Shown here one piece after another: positions 8,945-17,640 of a stretch of 64,000 nucleotides of DNA. The stretch comes from an uncultured Rhizobiaceae group bacterium. Its GTDB lineage: Bacteria > Pseudomonadota > Alphaproteobacteria > Rhizobiales > Rhizobiaceae. The DNA lies in assembly GCA_947501445.1 (NCBI GenBank), contig CANMVS010000015.1:62001-126000 (forward strand), given 5' to 3'. The notes beneath the pieces are model-generated. The model had not been told where the DNA came from, made no database searches, and was given only the letters and a program-made list of their open reading frames with translations. Numbering within the stretch: position 1 is the stretch's first letter; each line of letters starts with the position of its first letter. Position numbers and translations under genes: made by a program.

Positions 8945-9033
8945 AATGAAATTCCTTTATTCCAAAATGTTCAATAGCCCAATTGTGCATGCCTGCCCAG
9001 CAAAGATGCGTTGTCTGGTGACAGATTGAGATC

Positions 9034-9046
9034 GTAATATTATTAC
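9034..9046. promoter_or_regulatory. Candidate Zur operator 1, GTAATATTATTAC
   Basis: A perfect 13-bp dyad (GTAATA-T-TATTAC) in the region between the AlaRS-like gene and znuC. AT-rich dyads of this form resemble Zur/Fur-family sites, and zur is the last gene of the adjacent operon, which suggests autoregulation by zinc. Not verified by binding or motif search. Confidence 0.5.
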
Positions 9047-9055
9047 ATGAATTGC

Positions 9056-9068
9056 GTTACTCTATAAC
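9056..9068. promoter_or_regulatory. Candidate Zur operator 2, GTTAC-TCT-ATAAC
   Basis: A second, less perfect dyad (GTTA-N5-TAAC) lies 22 bp centre-to-centre from the first, about 40 bp before the znuC start, and runs into another near-dyad TAACATATGTAA. Two turns of helix between the sites would let two Zur dimers bind the same face and control both divergent genes. Confidence 0.45.
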
Positions 9069-9106
9069 ATATGTAATACACGACAGATCGAAATTTCAAA
9101 GGATAT

Positions 9107-9967
9107 GTGCCTGTGCCAGATGCACGTGAACCACTGATTTGTCTGAAGAATGCTGGACTGGAGAAGGCAGGGCGCTGGCTGGTGCGCGGTATTGAGTTTT
9201 CTGTCCGACCCCGTGAAATCGTCACGCTGATCGGTCCAAATGGTTCCGGCAAATCAACGACCGCAAAACTTGCGCTTGGTATTCACAGGCCCAGTGAAGG
9301 TGAGGCGCAAAGAAAGAATGGGATAAAAATCGGGTATGTGCCCCAAAAAATTGCGATTGACTGGACATTGCCGTTGAGCGTTGAACGCTTCATGCAACTG
9401 ACACAATCATTGTCGCCCGCGCAAATTTCAGCGGCTCTTGAGGCGACAGGTATCGCGCATCTTGCCAAAGCCGAGGTGCGGAATTTGTCCGGCGGGGAAT
9501 TTCAGCGCGCCATGCTGGCTCGGGCGATGGCTGCGAAGCCCGACTTTCTGGTGCTTGATGAGCCGGTGCAGGGGGTTGATTTTGCCGGTGAAATTGCCCT
9601 GTATGAATTGATTGGTAAAATACGTGACGAGCTGGAATGTGGGATATTGCTGATTTCCCATGATTTGCATGTGGTCATGGCAGCCACCGACCAGGTTATT
9701 TGCCTGAACGGTCACGTATGTTGCAAGGGAACCCCCGATGCCGTGGTGGAGAGCGCCGAATATCGTAGATTGTTTGGAGATCGTGCAGCGCCAGCACTGG
9801 CGATCTATCAGCATCAGCATGATCACACCCATCTTCCCGATGGTACAGTCAGGCACGCCGATGGTTCTGTAACTGATCATTGTCACCCGGACGATGGTCA
9901 TCACCACCATGAAATTGACCACAGCGAACCAGTGACAAATGCAAATCGGAAAAATGATCATGTTTGA
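9107..9967 (+). CDS. znuC: Zinc ABC transporter ATP-binding protein
   Basis: A 286-residue ABC ATPase that powers zinc import from the cytoplasmic face. Walker A is GPNGSGKST, the signature is LSGGEFQR, Walker B is FLVLDEP and the H-loop is LLISHDL. The C-terminal 60 residues form a histidine-rich tail (HQHDHTH, HCHPDDGHHHHEIDH), typical of ZnuC proteins and probably metal sensing. The start is GTG. The stop overlaps znuB by 8 bp. The usual periplasmic znuA is not in the cluster, so the binding protein must be encoded elsewhere or replaced. Candidate Zur sites lie just upstream. Confidence 0.95.
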   Translation: MPVPDAREPLICLKNAGLEKAGRWLVRGIEFSVRPREIVTLIGPNGSGKSTTAKLALGIHRPSEGEAQRKNGIKIGYVPQKIAIDWTLPLSVERFMQLTQSLSPAQISAALEATGIAHLAKAEVRNLSGGEFQRAMLARAMAAKPDFLVLDEPVQGVDFAGEIALYELIGKIRDELECGILLISHDLHVVMAATDQVICLNGHVCCKGTPDAVVESAEYRRLFGDRAAPALAIYQHQHDHTHLPDGTVRHADGSVTDHCHPDDGHHHHEIDHSEPVTNANRKNDHV

Positions 9968-10787
9968 TGATTTTTTTACACGCGCAATCATTGCAGGTGT
10001 AGGCGTTGCCATTGTTGCTGCGCCGCTTGGATGTCTGGTGATATGGCGACGCCTGGCCTATTTTGGAGACACCTTGTCCCATGCCGCTTTGCTGGGTGTC
10101 GCATTGGCGTTTTTGCTGCAGGTGAACATAACACTGGCAGTCTTTGTGGTTTGCGCTCTGGTAGCGCTGGCACTGGTTGGACTGCAGCGTCATGCGACGC
10201 TTTCGTCCGATTCACTTCTCGGTTTGCTTGCTCATTCGTCACTGGCCCTTGGTCTGGTTGTTTTGGCTTCGATGACGTGGCTGCGTATTGATCTGATGGG
10301 GTTTCTGTTTGGCGATATCCTGTCCGTATCTATCGTTGATATCGGTATTATCTATCTGGGTGGTGCGGCAGTACTGGTTGTATTGGCTGTGATCTGGAAG
10401 CCGCTCTTTGCAGCAACCGTGAACCGGGAGCTTGCAGAGGCAGAAGGACAGAACCCGGATCGAACGAATTTGATTTTCATGCTTTTGATGGCCGTGGTTA
10501 TTGCAATCTCCATGAAAATAGTAGGTGTATTGCTCATCACAGCCTTGCTGATCATTCCCGCAGCCACCGCAAGGCGTTTTTCTACCGGGCCAGAGCAAAT
10601 GGCGGTAATAGCTGCAATCGTGGGCGTGGCGGCAGTCGTATCCGGCCTTTTTGGCTCGCTGAAATGGGACACCCCGTCGGGACCATCCATCGTGGTCGCA
10701 GCACTGGCACTGTTTCTTGTCAGTCTGTCGCCTGTGGCAGGGATCATCATCAATCTCAGCAAGCGCTCATTGGGAGAAAAACTGTGA
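9960..10787 (+). CDS. znuB: Zinc ABC transporter permease
   Basis: Membrane subunit of the zinc importer with about eight hydrophobic segments. The family block APLGCLVIWRRLAYFGDTLSHAALLGVA occurs near residue 20, and SDSLLGLLAHSSLALGLVV and RIDLMGFLFGDIL follow as in ZnuB. ATGs at 9939, 9954 and 9960 are in frame; the one at 9960 (MFDDFF) is chosen because a CGGA site stands 9 nt before it and the length then matches the family. It overlaps znuC by 8 bp and zur by 4 bp (GTGA), so the three are translationally coupled. Confidence 0.93.
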   Translation: MFDDFFTRAIIAGVGVAIVAAPLGCLVIWRRLAYFGDTLSHAALLGVALAFLLQVNITLAVFVVCALVALALVGLQRHATLSSDSLLGLLAHSSLALGLVVLASMTWLRIDLMGFLFGDILSVSIVDIGIIYLGGAAVLVVLAVIWKPLFAATVNRELAEAEGQNPDRTNLIFMLLMAVVIAISMKIVGVLLITALLIIPAATARRFSTGPEQMAVIAAIVGVAAVVSGLFGSLKWDTPSGPSIVVAALALFLVSLSPVAGIIINLSKRSLGEKL

Positions 10788-11194
10788 AATTGCAGCAGAA
10801 TTCCAAACTCACCAAAAACCAGGGGCTTGTGTACGATGCGCTCTCAAAGGCTGATGGGCCGCTGAGCGCCTATACGATACTGGATGGATTGCGCGATCAC
10901 GGGATCCGTGCGCCACTTCAGGTATATCGTGCTTTGGACAAGTTACTTGAATTTGGAATGGTACATCGTCTGGAGAGCCTCAATTCATTCGTTGTTTGCC
11001 GACATCCCGATTGTGAAACGCAAAAAACCATGGTTTTTGCAATCTGTGAAAGTTGCGAAAATGTGTTGGAGCTTGCCGATGATGGACTTGTTGGACAACT
11101 CGCAACATTGGCTGATGCGCGAGGATTCAGCGTAAAAACCACCACGATAGAGATGTCGGGACTGTGCTCTGATTGTAGTGCAGTCCAGCCCTGA
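10784..11194 (+). CDS. zur: Zinc uptake regulator of the Fur family
   Basis: A 136-residue Fur-family repressor that shuts off zinc uptake when zinc is sufficient. The start is the GTG at 10784 overlapping the znuB stop; the longer ORF at 10664 only runs into znuB. A winged helix occupies about residues 10-75 (LTKNQGLVYDALSKADGPLS, APLQVYRALDKLLEFG). Metal-site cysteines are in CRHPDCE, CESCENV and the C-terminal CSDC, the structural zinc pattern of Zur. Likely binds the dyads before znuC and so controls its own operon. Confidence 0.92.
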   Translation: MKLQQNSKLTKNQGLVYDALSKADGPLSAYTILDGLRDHGIRAPLQVYRALDKLLEFGMVHRLESLNSFVVCRHPDCETQKTMVFAICESCENVLELADDGLVGQLATLADARGFSVKTTTIEMSGLCSDCSAVQP

Positions 11195-11318
11195 TTACAG
11201 GCCAATAGCCTGATTTTTCAAGCGAAATATATCACGCAGAACATTTAGCGATCTTCTTGAGCCTATTGAAATGCCAGCCTGGTTTCCAATTTTGCCCATA
11301 ATATTGTATTGATTTTTC

Positions 11319-12722
11319 ATGACAATATGGCAACCCAAATCAGGACAATTGACACGCCCCATCTATTTATCGCTTCAAAAACAATTTATTGCAGCGATTG
11401 ATAGTGGTGAGCTCGCTCCCGGCGAACAATTGCCGACCCACAGGGATCTGGCTTACACACTGGATGTTTCAGTACAAACAATTTCAAGAGCCTATGAGGC
11501 ACTTCGGGATCTGGGCTACATTACCGGTGAAATTGGTCGTGGCAGTTTTGTCTGTGCCAGGTCTGGTGATATCCCAATGCCGTTTCTTCCTGACAGGGAA
11601 GAGGAACTGATTGATCTGTCTCTGCTAAAGCCGGCTATCGACGATACACACACAAAAGCGATGAAAGAAGCACTGCATGGATTGGGAAGACGGGTTGAAG
11701 CCAACCTGATCCGGGCCTTTAGACCCGAAGCTGCTGTCAGGCCACAAGTTGAGGTATTGTCCAATTGGCTGTGCGACAAAGGTATTCCAACACGCAGTGA
11801 CGTGCTGGTTCCGACAAATGGCGCAGCCTCCGCCCTGACGACCGCTCTTATGACAGCGGTGCCCCCGGGGGCGGCGGTCGTATCAGAGGAAATCAGTTTC
11901 CATACGCTCAAACCGCTTTGCCGCTATTTGGGACTGCGTTTGTACGCTGCCAGTGCCGATGCTCAGGGGCTTACTCCGGATGCATTTGAACAAGCATGCC
12001 TGAAACATCATCCACGGGCAGTGTTTTTAATGCCGAGCGCTGCCGGTCCGAAAGCCGGACTAATGGATGAGCAGCGAAGAAAATCGCTATTGGCCATTGC
12101 AGAAAACCATAGTGTTTTCATCATTGAAGATGATGTTCTTGGAACGATGATTGAAGACGCACCCGCTACTTTCTACGCCCGCGCACCGGAATTGACCTTC
12201 TATCTAAGCTCGTTCAGCAAGACAATCATTCCCGGATTGCGCTTTGGCTTTCTGCTTACGCCGGAGGCATCGATTGTAGCCGCGCGCAACAGACACATGG
12301 TTACCAATTGGATGGCCACCCCACTGATGGCCGACATTGCTGCCCAATGGCTGGCGGATGGAACTGCAGATCGGTTGATTGCCTGGCAACGTCGCGAGTT
12401 GACAGTTCGTCAGGCCATTGTTCGTGAGATCATCGGGCACTGCGATTATTGCAGTCACACCTGCGGCATGCATATCTGGTTGCATCTGCCCGTAAGTTGG
12501 AGTGAGACTGAATTTATGCTGCAACTGCGACGGCAGAATATTGCAGTTGCCGGCAGTTTGCCATTTGTCATGGGCGATAGAAACAGTGAAGGTGAGCCTC
12601 GGGCTGATAATGCGGTTCGGATAGCGATTGGTGCGACCAGTCAGGCAAACCTTCGGCGGGCCCTGATTTCAATACGGGATCTTCTGGATGGCCATTCGGA
12701 AAAACTACTCCCGGCATTTTGA
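11319..12722 (+). CDS. MocR-family regulator (GntR winged helix plus aminotransferase-like domain)
   Basis: Residues 1-80 form a GntR winged helix (LPTHRDLAYTLDVSVQTISRAYEALRDLGYI). After a linker, residues 115-460 resemble a class I aminotransferase, with the PLP-binding lysine expected in YLSSFSKTIIPGLRFGF near residue 300. MocR/GabR proteins use PLP bound to an amine ligand to sense a substrate. The next gene on the same strand is ectoine hydrolase, and ectoine-catabolic clusters often carry the MocR-type regulator EnuR, which senses a diaminobutyrate derivative. An EnuR role here is inferred from that context and not shown by the sequence. Confidence 0.88.
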   Translation: MTIWQPKSGQLTRPIYLSLQKQFIAAIDSGELAPGEQLPTHRDLAYTLDVSVQTISRAYEALRDLGYITGEIGRGSFVCARSGDIPMPFLPDREEELIDLSLLKPAIDDTHTKAMKEALHGLGRRVEANLIRAFRPEAAVRPQVEVLSNWLCDKGIPTRSDVLVPTNGAASALTTALMTAVPPGAAVVSEEISFHTLKPLCRYLGLRLYAASADAQGLTPDAFEQACLKHHPRAVFLMPSAAGPKAGLMDEQRRKSLLAIAENHSVFIIEDDVLGTMIEDAPATFYARAPELTFYLSSFSKTIIPGLRFGFLLTPEASIVAARNRHMVTNWMATPLMADIAAQWLADGTADRLIAWQRRELTVRQAIVREIIGHCDYCSHTCGMHIWLHLPVSWSETEFMLQLRRQNIAVAGSLPFVMGDRNSEGEPRADNAVRIAIGATSQANLRRALISIRDLLDGHSEKLLPAF

Positions 12723-12782
12723 TCCGGATTACCCGGCGGCCACGATGACCCCGATTGAAATTTTGGGGGTTGACGGTAAATC

Positions 12783-12798
12783 AAGATGTATATATCTT
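12783..12798. promoter_or_regulatory. Candidate operator dyad AAGAT-GTATAT-ATCTT upstream of doeA
   Basis: A 16-bp inverted repeat with perfect 5-bp arms stands in the 289-bp gap between the MocR gene and doeA. It could be the MocR binding site. The rest of the gap shows no convincing gene; an ORF at 12821-13009 has no family features. Confidence 0.35.
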
Positions 12799-13011
12799 CC
12801 TTTGAAATTGTCATGGTTCAATGTTTCTATTGACGGCACGGCTTCTCACTGTAATTTACGCGTTGAGCAATAACGATGGTGCCTATGCACCACGAACGTC
12901 CATGATGGTAGTGATGTTTGCTCTTGCATCATATTTGATGGAAATATACGACGCGTATAATGCCGGGGGGCGTTTATATTCGGGATTGCTTAAGGAGGAC
13001 GGGTTCTGACA

Positions 13012-14199
13012 TTGCAAGAATCGGTAGCGGATCTAAATTTTACGCTCACAGAATATGCCATGCGACTTGCAGGTACGCGCGGCGCCATGGAACGCGATGG
13101 CATAGATTGCCTGATCGTCACTGACCCATCCAACATGAATTGGCTGACCGGCTATGATGGCTGGTCCTTTTACGTTCATCAATGTGTTGTTGTGCTGCCT
13201 GATGGTGACCCGATATGGTTTGGACGCGGACAGGACGCGAACGGCGCGTTGCGAACCTGCTATATTTCGCCAGACAATATAATTGGCTATCCGGACAATT
13301 ATGTGCAGTCGAATGAACGCCATCCAATGGACCTGTTGTCATCCATTCTTGCTGACAAAGGGCAGGGCAACAAAGTTGTCGGCGTCGAGATGGATAATTA
13401 CTATTTCTCCGCCGCGGCCTTCGCCTCACTAAACCAGAATATGCCCAATGCACGTTTCAAGGACTGTCGCAGTCTGGTGAATTGGCAAAGGGCAATCAAA
13501 TCACCACGCGAACTTGCCTATATGAGAGAGGCTGGCCGCATTGTCGGCGCGATGCATCAGCGTATTCGCGAAACCATCAAGCCCGGCATGCCCAAACATG
13601 AGCTAGTTGCGGAAATTTATGATGCAGGGTTGCGCGGTGTTGAGGGGCTGGGCGGTGATTATCCGGCCATTGTCCCGCTGCTGCCGTCGGGACCGGACGC
13701 GTCCGCCCCTCATTTGACCTGGGATGACAAACCAATGAAATCGGGAGAGGGAACCTTTTTCGAAATTGCCGGGTGTTACAAGCGATATCATTGTCCCCTG
13801 TCACGCACAGCCTACCTTGGAAAACCCGATCAGAAATTTCTTGATGGCGAAAAAGCGGTTCTTGAGGGCATGGATGCCGGATTGGAAATGGCCAGGACCG
13901 GCAATCGATGCGAAGATATCGCCAACGCTTTTTTTGCTGTTTTGAACAAATATGGGATCGTCAAAGACAGCAGAGCTGGCTACCCGATTGGCCTGTCCTA
14001 TCCACCGGATTGGGGCGAACGGACCATGAGCCTGCGTTCGGGAGACCGAAGTGTGCTGGAGACCGGAATGACATTCCATTTCATGACAGGGCTCTGGCTT
14101 GAAGACTGGGGTCTTGAATTGACCGAAAGTATTGTGATCGGTGAAAATGGCCCGGAACTGCTTGCCGATGTGCCACGCGAAATCTTTGTGCTGCCCTGA
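13012..14199 (+). CDS. doeA: Ectoine hydrolase (M24 peptidase-fold)
   Basis: DoeA opens the ring of the compatible solute ectoine to N-acetyl-diaminobutyrate, the first catabolic step. The 395-residue protein has the creatinase/prolidase N-domain with NWLTGYDGWSFYVHQ and GRGQDANGALRT, and a pita-bread C-domain with YPAIVPLLPSGPDA, EIAGCYKRYHCPLSRTAYLG and GYPIGLSYPPDWGE, wording I recognise from DoeA/EutD proteins. The annotated start is TTG, 13 nt after AAGGAGG; an in-frame CTG at 13006 has better spacing and may be the true start. It is followed 2 bp later by an M20 deacetylase gene. Substrate assignment is strong by motif memory but not by search. Confidence 0.85.
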   Translation: MQESVADLNFTLTEYAMRLAGTRGAMERDGIDCLIVTDPSNMNWLTGYDGWSFYVHQCVVVLPDGDPIWFGRGQDANGALRTCYISPDNIIGYPDNYVQSNERHPMDLLSSILADKGQGNKVVGVEMDNYYFSAAAFASLNQNMPNARFKDCRSLVNWQRAIKSPRELAYMREAGRIVGAMHQRIRETIKPGMPKHELVAEIYDAGLRGVEGLGGDYPAIVPLLPSGPDASAPHLTWDDKPMKSGEGTFFEIAGCYKRYHCPLSRTAYLGKPDQKFLDGEKAVLEGMDAGLEMARTGNRCEDIANAFFAVLNKYGIVKDSRAGYPIGLSYPPDWGERTMSLRSGDRSVLETGMTFHFMTGLWLEDWGLELTESIVIGENGPELLADVPREIFVLP

Positions 14200-14201
14200 T
14201 T

Positions 14202-15386
14202 GTGAATGTTAGTGGCATGACAAAACAAGAAACACTTGCTTCGGCGAAAAACATTCTGTCGGAGCTCGTATCTTTTGAAAGCATTTCAGGCATCAGCAAT
14301 CTTGAGATGATTGCCTATATTCGTGCCTATCTTGAAAACCTGGGCATTGAATCATCCATCAGTTATGATGATACGGGTGAGCGTGCAAACCTTTTTGCGT
14401 CCATTGGGCCCCGTGTTGCTGGCGGCGTATTGCTCAATGGTCACACAGACGTGGTTCCCGTTGTCGGGCAATCATGGAGCGACGATCCATTCCAGCTTGT
14501 TGAACGCGATGGCCGTCTTTACGGCCGTGGCAGTGTCGATATGAAAGGTTTTCTGGCGTGCATGCTGGCCATGGCACCCGTATTTCAGGACCACGACCTC
14601 AAGACACCGATATTGATCTCCTTTTGTTTTGATGAGGAAATCGGTGGCTATGGTGCACCCATTCTGGCCAAGGACATCCTTGATAAAGACATCAAACCAC
14701 GGGCGGCGATCGTGGGTGAACCAACAGGTATGCAATTGATTTGCGGCCACAAGGCGGGACTGGAAATGCGTACGGAGTTTGTTGCTTCAGAAGTGCATTC
14801 TTCCAATCCGTCCAAGGGTGTCAATGCGATTGAATATGCATCCCTCTATGTGGCCAAAATCATTGAAATTGGTAAACGTCTTGCGGCTGCGCCCGTAGCA
14901 GACTGCCCATTTGAGCCCCCTTATACCACATTCAACGTGGGGACAATTTCCGGTGGCGCTGCGCGCAATATAACGGCAGGTTCCTGCGCCATGGACTGGG
15001 AGATACGTCCTTTGCCGGAGGAAGATGTCTGCGCCATCATCGAAGAAATAGATGACTATGCCAATAATGTTCTGTTGCCCGAAATGCGCAAAACCGCACC
15101 CCTGGCGCAGATAAACACCATCCGCGAGGCCTATGTGCCGGCACTGCATGCAGCGCCGGATTCACCGGCCGTAATACTGCTCAGGCAACTCACTGGAAGT
15201 AATTCCAGCAATGTCGTGGCCTTTGGAACTGACGCAGGACATTTCCAGGCCGTTGGCATTTCAACCGTTGTCTATGGTCCAGGCAGCATCGATCAGGCTC
15301 ATAAACCAGACGAGTTCATTGAAGTTTCTCAACTGGAAAGATGTCTTGGTTTTTTGCACCAATTGGCCCGTCATCAGGCGCATTGA
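14202..15386 (+). CDS. M20-family deacetylase, acetylornithine deacetylase-like (ArgE)
   Basis: A zinc-dependent M20 amidohydrolase of 394 residues. Metal and catalytic motifs are visible: GHTDVVPV near residue 85, GRGSVDMKGFLA near 112, FDEEIGGYG near 146 and GEPTGMQLICGHKAG near 177, the ArgE pattern. It directly follows doeA. The usual DoeB that removes acetate from N-acetyl-diaminobutyrate belongs to the AstE/AspA family, so this enzyme may do that job here, or may act on acetylornithine. GTG at 14202 or ATG at 14217 could be the start. It converges on cysQ with a 6-bp gap. Confidence 0.85.
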   Translation: MNVSGMTKQETLASAKNILSELVSFESISGISNLEMIAYIRAYLENLGIESSISYDDTGERANLFASIGPRVAGGVLLNGHTDVVPVVGQSWSDDPFQLVERDGRLYGRGSVDMKGFLACMLAMAPVFQDHDLKTPILISFCFDEEIGGYGAPILAKDILDKDIKPRAAIVGEPTGMQLICGHKAGLEMRTEFVASEVHSSNPSKGVNAIEYASLYVAKIIEIGKRLAAAPVADCPFEPPYTTFNVGTISGGAARNITAGSCAMDWEIRPLPEEDVCAIIEEIDDYANNVLLPEMRKTAPLAQINTIREAYVPALHAAPDSPAVILLRQLTGSNSSNVVAFGTDAGHFQAVGISTVVYGPGSIDQAHKPDEFIEVSQLERCLGFLHQLARHQAH

Positions 15387-15392
15387 TACAAC

Positions 15393-16163
15393 TTATTGTG
15401 CCTGAGCGTGCCCCTGGGCAATGAAGGGGCCGTTGCGAAACGCTGGTTTTCCATAGAGGAACGGCCGGTTGTCGGGCGTTGATACCAAACCGCCAGCGGC
15501 GCGTAAAACGGCATCACCGGCTGCCGTATCCCATTCCATCGTCGGGCCGAACCGCGGGTATATGTCAGCCTCACCACACGCCAGAAGACAGAACTTCAAT
15601 GACGAGCCAATGGAAACAGTGTTGCAAATCTCGTGTTTGTCCAGCCATTCATCGGTCTGATTGTCGCGGTGTGAGCAGCTTGCAACTGCGACCGGTCCCG
15701 ATGGCGGGACTGCGCGAATGGAAACGGAACTGCACACACCCTTGACCGTCTCGGTCGCACCGCCATCCACTGTGCCGGCAAACAGGCGATCAAGTGCGGG
15801 TGCGTATACAACACCCAGCACGGGAACGCCTTCTTCAATCAGGGCTATATTGACGGTGAATGAACCGCTGCCATCATGTTTGAGAAACTCTTTGGTGCCA
15901 TCCAGCGGATCAACCAGGAAAAACCGTTTTGGCACTTTCATGCAATGACTGGCTTCGTGCTCTTCGGATACAACCGGTATCTTTGGCGCGTGTTCCATAA
16001 GGCCAGTCAGGATGATTTTTTCTGCCGCTTCATCTGCTGCTGTGACCGGTGATCCGTCATTCTTGAGCTTGGCCAAGGGAACGTCGTTGTAGATTTTCAT
16101 GATAGCTGCGCCAGCGGATACAGCAATCCGGGTCAATGGCAGAGTAAGCGCGGCATAGTTCAT
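15393..16163 (-). CDS. cysQ: 3'(2'),5'-bisphosphate nucleotidase
   Basis: A member of the inositol monophosphatase superfamily that hydrolyses PAP/PAPS by-products of sulfate assimilation. The ATG at 16163 (MNYAAL) gives 256 residues, the normal length; the longer ORF start adds 19 residues without homology. Metal-site motifs are VTAADEAAE near residue 40, VSEEHE near 66, DPLDGTKEF near 84 and EWDTAAGDAVLRAAGG near 210. An inositol-phosphatase activity is possible, but KEFL after the DPLDGT motif is typical of CysQ. It is a single gene converging on the M20 gene. Confidence 0.9.
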   Translation of the reverse strand: MNYAALTLPLTRIAVSAGAAIMKIYNDVPLAKLKNDGSPVTAADEAAEKIILTGLMEHAPKIPVVSEEHEASHCMKVPKRFFLVDPLDGTKEFLKHDGSGSFTVNIALIEEGVPVLGVVYAPALDRLFAGTVDGGATETVKGVCSSVSIRAVPPSGPVAVASCSHRDNQTDEWLDKHEICNTVSIGSSLKFCLLACGEADIYPRFGPTMEWDTAAGDAVLRAAGGLVSTPDNRPFLYGKPAFRNGPFIAQGHAQAQ

Positions 16164-16413
16164 TGGCGTCTTGTTTCGTTGAGCGACATAAACCAGCTTG
16201 ATAGTCAAGCAACGGTTCAATCATCGCTATCTCACAATTTGCTACATTTGAGCAGTTGCAAATTTTATTGGTTCTGTCGACAAAATTTTCACTCAAGTGT
16301 TAAAATTGGGTCAATAAAACTAATATTGGTGAAGTTTCAGGCGTTTCAATGGGTATTGCTTTATATCCGCTGCGCAGTTTCGCGTGTCATGGAATGCGCT
16401 GTGGAAAAAAATC

Positions 16414-17319
16414 CTAACTCAGAACATGGTTCCTGGGGGCCAATGCGGCGGGCACGTCCTTGCCAAGCGCTTCACAGGCCGAAATTTCAACCACCCTGCA
16501 CATGGCATCCATTGGCAGTCCATTTTGCGTGTGCGAGAATGGATGCTCCAATTCATTGGTAACGGCCTGGAGGCCAAAAAACATATAGGCGACTGCGGCG
16601 GCAAAGAGTGGTGCCAGCCAATTGGTGGATTCGATCAGAGCGAAAGGCAGCAGGAAACAATACAGATAGGTCGTTCGTCGAACGAGCAGGGAGTAAACAA
16701 AGGGCAGGGGTGTTGTCACGATCCGTTCGCAGCCTGCCTGAACTGTACCCAGTGTGGACAATGTCTGCGCGATTGTCATTTGGCCATAACCACTGATGGT
16801 ATCGTTGCGATTGAGATTGCCAAGACGTGTCGCAATCGTTCTGAGTGTTGCATCAGCCGGATTACTTGATGCGGTCAAACGAACAGCATCTTCCTGACCA
16901 ATCCAGTCGGTAATATCATTGTGTACACCGACACCTCGCAGAAAGCCGCGGTGCAAATGCACAAATGCAACGGCATGGGACAAAACATATCCACGTTCAG
17001 AGTTATCGTCGCAAAAGACACTCATATGCCGTCCCAGATTGCGGGTCTCGGCAATGATTGTTCCCCACAACCGACGGGCCTCCCACCACCGGTCGTAGGC
17101 GGCATTGTTTCGAAAGCCCAAAAACAGGGAAAGAGCGACGCCGAACACCCCCATGGCTGACATTGATATATGCGGTAAAGGTACAACATGCAGATCGAGA
17201 AGAAGGATAATGGCGGATAACAGGGCCACGCCCAGTATTTTGCCCACGATGCGTGGCACGACTGACCCCTGCATTACAAAAAACAGCTGCAGGGAAGATG
17301 GCTGCTTCATGACAATCAT
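16414..17319 (-). CDS. Bestrophin-like (UPF0187) anion channel family protein
   Basis: A 301-residue membrane protein from the ATG at 17319 (MIVMKQPSS), preceded by AAGGTG; an earlier in-frame start would add 44 residues without membrane character. It has four hydrophobic segments, the block LSLFLGFRNNAAYDRWWEARRLWG near residue 65, and NWLAPLFAAAVAYMFFGLQAV with the C-terminal ELEHPF signature that define bacterial bestrophin homologues. Family members are pentameric ion channels. It is a monocistronic gene; the stop TAG is followed at once by GATTTTTTT, a T-rich tract that may aid termination. Confidence 0.9.
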   Translation of the reverse strand: MIVMKQPSSLQLFFVMQGSVVPRIVGKILGVALLSAIILLLDLHVVPLPHISMSAMGVFGVALSLFLGFRNNAAYDRWWEARRLWGTIIAETRNLGRHMSVFCDDNSERGYVLSHAVAFVHLHRGFLRGVGVHNDITDWIGQEDAVRLTASSNPADATLRTIATRLGNLNRNDTISGYGQMTIAQTLSTLGTVQAGCERIVTTPLPFVYSLLVRRTTYLYCFLLPFALIESTNWLAPLFAAAVAYMFFGLQAVTNELEHPFSHTQNGLPMDAMCRVVEISACEALGKDVPAALAPRNHVLS

Positions 17320-17640
17320 GAGAACACCTTGTGTGTATTGGACCGATGATAAAGGGCTGGCAAATGCTTGCCCTGACTTTGGATGGATGTGTGCGTAATG
17401 GCGAAATTGAGGAACGCTTCTGTGTATTCCCGTTGCCTGTGATTTGTGCAATCCAGATTTCGGACAAATTCCATTGCGATTGTGACACTCACGCGCCGCA
17501 CAATTTGAAAAAACGAAGTCACCCCATCAACAGGTTGGTCGCCACCCTTTAATTGTAGCCGTGAACCAACAGGAAATCGCACAGCAGATTGCCCGGGCCT
17601 TGAGTGTTGTCACAGGTGCCTATAGTGCCAGCGAGCACCG
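17320..17640. other. Gene-free gap of about 320 bp
   Basis: Between the bestrophin start and the GntR stop, both on the minus strand. Short ORFs here (for example 17316-17582 minus and 17331-17552 plus) show no domain features or ribosome site. It presumably holds the bestrophin promoter; I see no clear dyad, terminator or RNA. Confidence 0.5.

Noticed and set aside
12821-13009. 62-residue ORF before doeA
   Set aside because: No family features; overlaps the doeA ribosome site and the candidate CTG start.
17316-17582. 88-residue minus-strand ORF upstream of the bestrophin gene
   Set aside because: Contains no recognisable motif and runs across the probable bestrophin start region.
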